A stretch of DNA of 64,000 bases from positions 8,028 through 72,027 of the forward strand of contig JAFGDP010000095.1 in assembly GCA_016932075.1 (NCBI GenBank), given 5' to 3'. Positions 63,425 to 64,000 of this stretch are shown in pieces; the first letter of the stretch is position 1; the number at the start of each line of letters is the position of its first letter. The position numbers and the translations under genes were made by a program. The notes beneath the pieces are model-generated. The model was not told where the DNA came from. It saw nothing but the letters and a program-made list of their open reading frames with translations, and made no database searches. The DNA comes from Chitinispirillaceae bacterium. GTDB lineage: Bacteria; Fibrobacterota; Chitinivibrionia; Chitinivibrionales; Chitinispirillaceae.

Positions 63425-64000
63425 ATGGCGTGGAAAAATGAGATCAAGGCTGGTACGGCGCTGGCAGCCCTGTTTCTTTTCGCATTCTATTTGCCGGTCG
63501 GAATCCCCAGGTTCGACAATGCTGTGCTCGAAACGTTTCATTTGGTTAAATGGTACGCGCAGGAGCACGTGATGCTCTGCCTGGTACCGGCGTTTTTCAT
63601 TGCCGGCGCGATTGGTGTTTTTATAAATCAGGCCTCGGTCATGAAATACCTTGGCGCGGGCGCAAACAAGGTGCTCGCGTACGGCGTGGCCTCGGTATCC
63701 GGCAGTGTGCTTGCCGTATGCTCCTGCACCGTGCTGCCGCTGTTTGCCGGCATTTACAAAATGGGCGCCGGCCTCGGTCCGGCAACCGCGTTTCTGTACG
63801 CCGGTCCGGCGATCAATGTTCTTGCCATTATTCTGACGGCCCGGGTTCTCGGGCTTGAGATGGGGATAGCGCGCGCTGCAGGCGCCGTTGTGTTCAGCAT
63901 CGTGATCGGGCTTATCATGCATCTCCTGTTCAGGAAGGAAGAGAAGGCCAAGGTCGCGGCGCAAATGGCCATGCCGGAGCCGCATAACGCAAGGCCCTTA
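63425..64000 (+). CDS. Permease, ArsP_1/DUF318 (YraQ-like), partial
   Basis: The first 192 residues of a membrane permease; the frame runs off the window. ASVSGSVLAVCSCTVLPLFAGIYKMGAGLGPATAFLYAGPAINVLAIILT is the conserved core of the DUF318 permease family, including the CSCT motif. Members are linked to export of metals, metalloids or organoarsenicals. The ArsR regulator and matching operators support a metal-responsive efflux unit. Confidence 0.85.
   Translation, partial: MAWKNEIKAGTALAALFLFAFYLPVGIPRFDNAVLETFHLVKWYAQEHVMLCLVPAFFIAGAIGVFINQASVMKYLGAGANKVLAYGVASVSGSVLAVCSCTVLPLFAGIYKMGAGLGPATAFLYAGPAINVLAIILTARVLGLEMGIARAAGAVVFSIVIGLIMHLLFRKEEKAKVAAQMAMPEPHNARPL

Noticed and set aside
1..64000. 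tRNA or rRNA genes
   Set aside because: No cloverleaf or rRNA segment was recognised by eye on either strand; a dedicated scan could still find one.

Overview
The window reads as a chromosome fragment of a Gram-negative bacterium. It encodes apolipoprotein N-acyltransferase, CMP-KDO synthetase, outer-membrane and OmpA-type proteins, and a VgrG spike. A TIGR02147-type regulator overlapping a lipoprotein gene with a GGSGAGNPGG stretch, together with two exported proteins whose tails look like type IX secretion C-terminal sorting domains, points to Fibrobacterota or a close relative. That placement is inference from gene content. No rRNA or tRNA gene was recognised.

Layout. 0-8 kb: the end of an alpha-2-macroglobulin gene, a rhomboid protease, the TIGR02147/lipoprotein pair, an orphan FlgM-like gene and lnt. 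7.5-18 kb: a mostly plus-strand cluster with four radical SAM enzymes (one B12-binding), three methyltransferases, a membrane glycosyltransferase-like protein and a GT4 glycosyltransferase, probably making or decorating a surface glycan or other secondary product. 18-26 kb: mixed single genes, including a BsuPI-like exported protein, a fifth radical SAM protein, a membrane ferredoxin-like protein, a truncated methyltransferase and a tyrosine phenol-lyase. 26-32 kb: a second sugar cluster with FdtA-like and FdtB-like enzymes, two GT2 glycosyltransferases, a methyltransferase and a GT39-like membrane protein. 32-35.6 kb: a VIT/VWA exported protein between two direct copies of an unrecognised, RNA-like structured repeat.

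35.6-46.5 kb is the most unusual region: an orphan type VI secretion island without structural genes. It holds vgrG, three exported proteins of unknown function, and a 935-residue protein in which a peptidoglycan-binding domain interrupts an OmpA-like domain and whose AT-rich C-terminus carries an HELGH zinc-protease motif. It also holds a divergent paralogue of the OmpA/peptidoglycan-binding part, and a Tae4-type amidase followed by an overlapping ankyrin-repeat lipoprotein, which I infer to be its immunity protein.

46.6-61 kb is mainly housekeeping. One plus-strand run is gatC, kdsB, an HD-GYP response regulator, pilM-like, pilN-like, rsmD, coaD and a rhomboid. One tightly overlapping minus-strand run is glyQS, ddl, tsaB, a SpoIIE-type phosphatase and two membrane or exported proteins. 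A REP-associated Y1 transposase sits between two REP arrays, followed by purC. 61-64 kb has a dispersed repeat, a 42-bp tandem array of 14 units, a small ORF with tandem in-frame TGA codons, and an ArsR regulator plus metal permease with matching palindromic operators.
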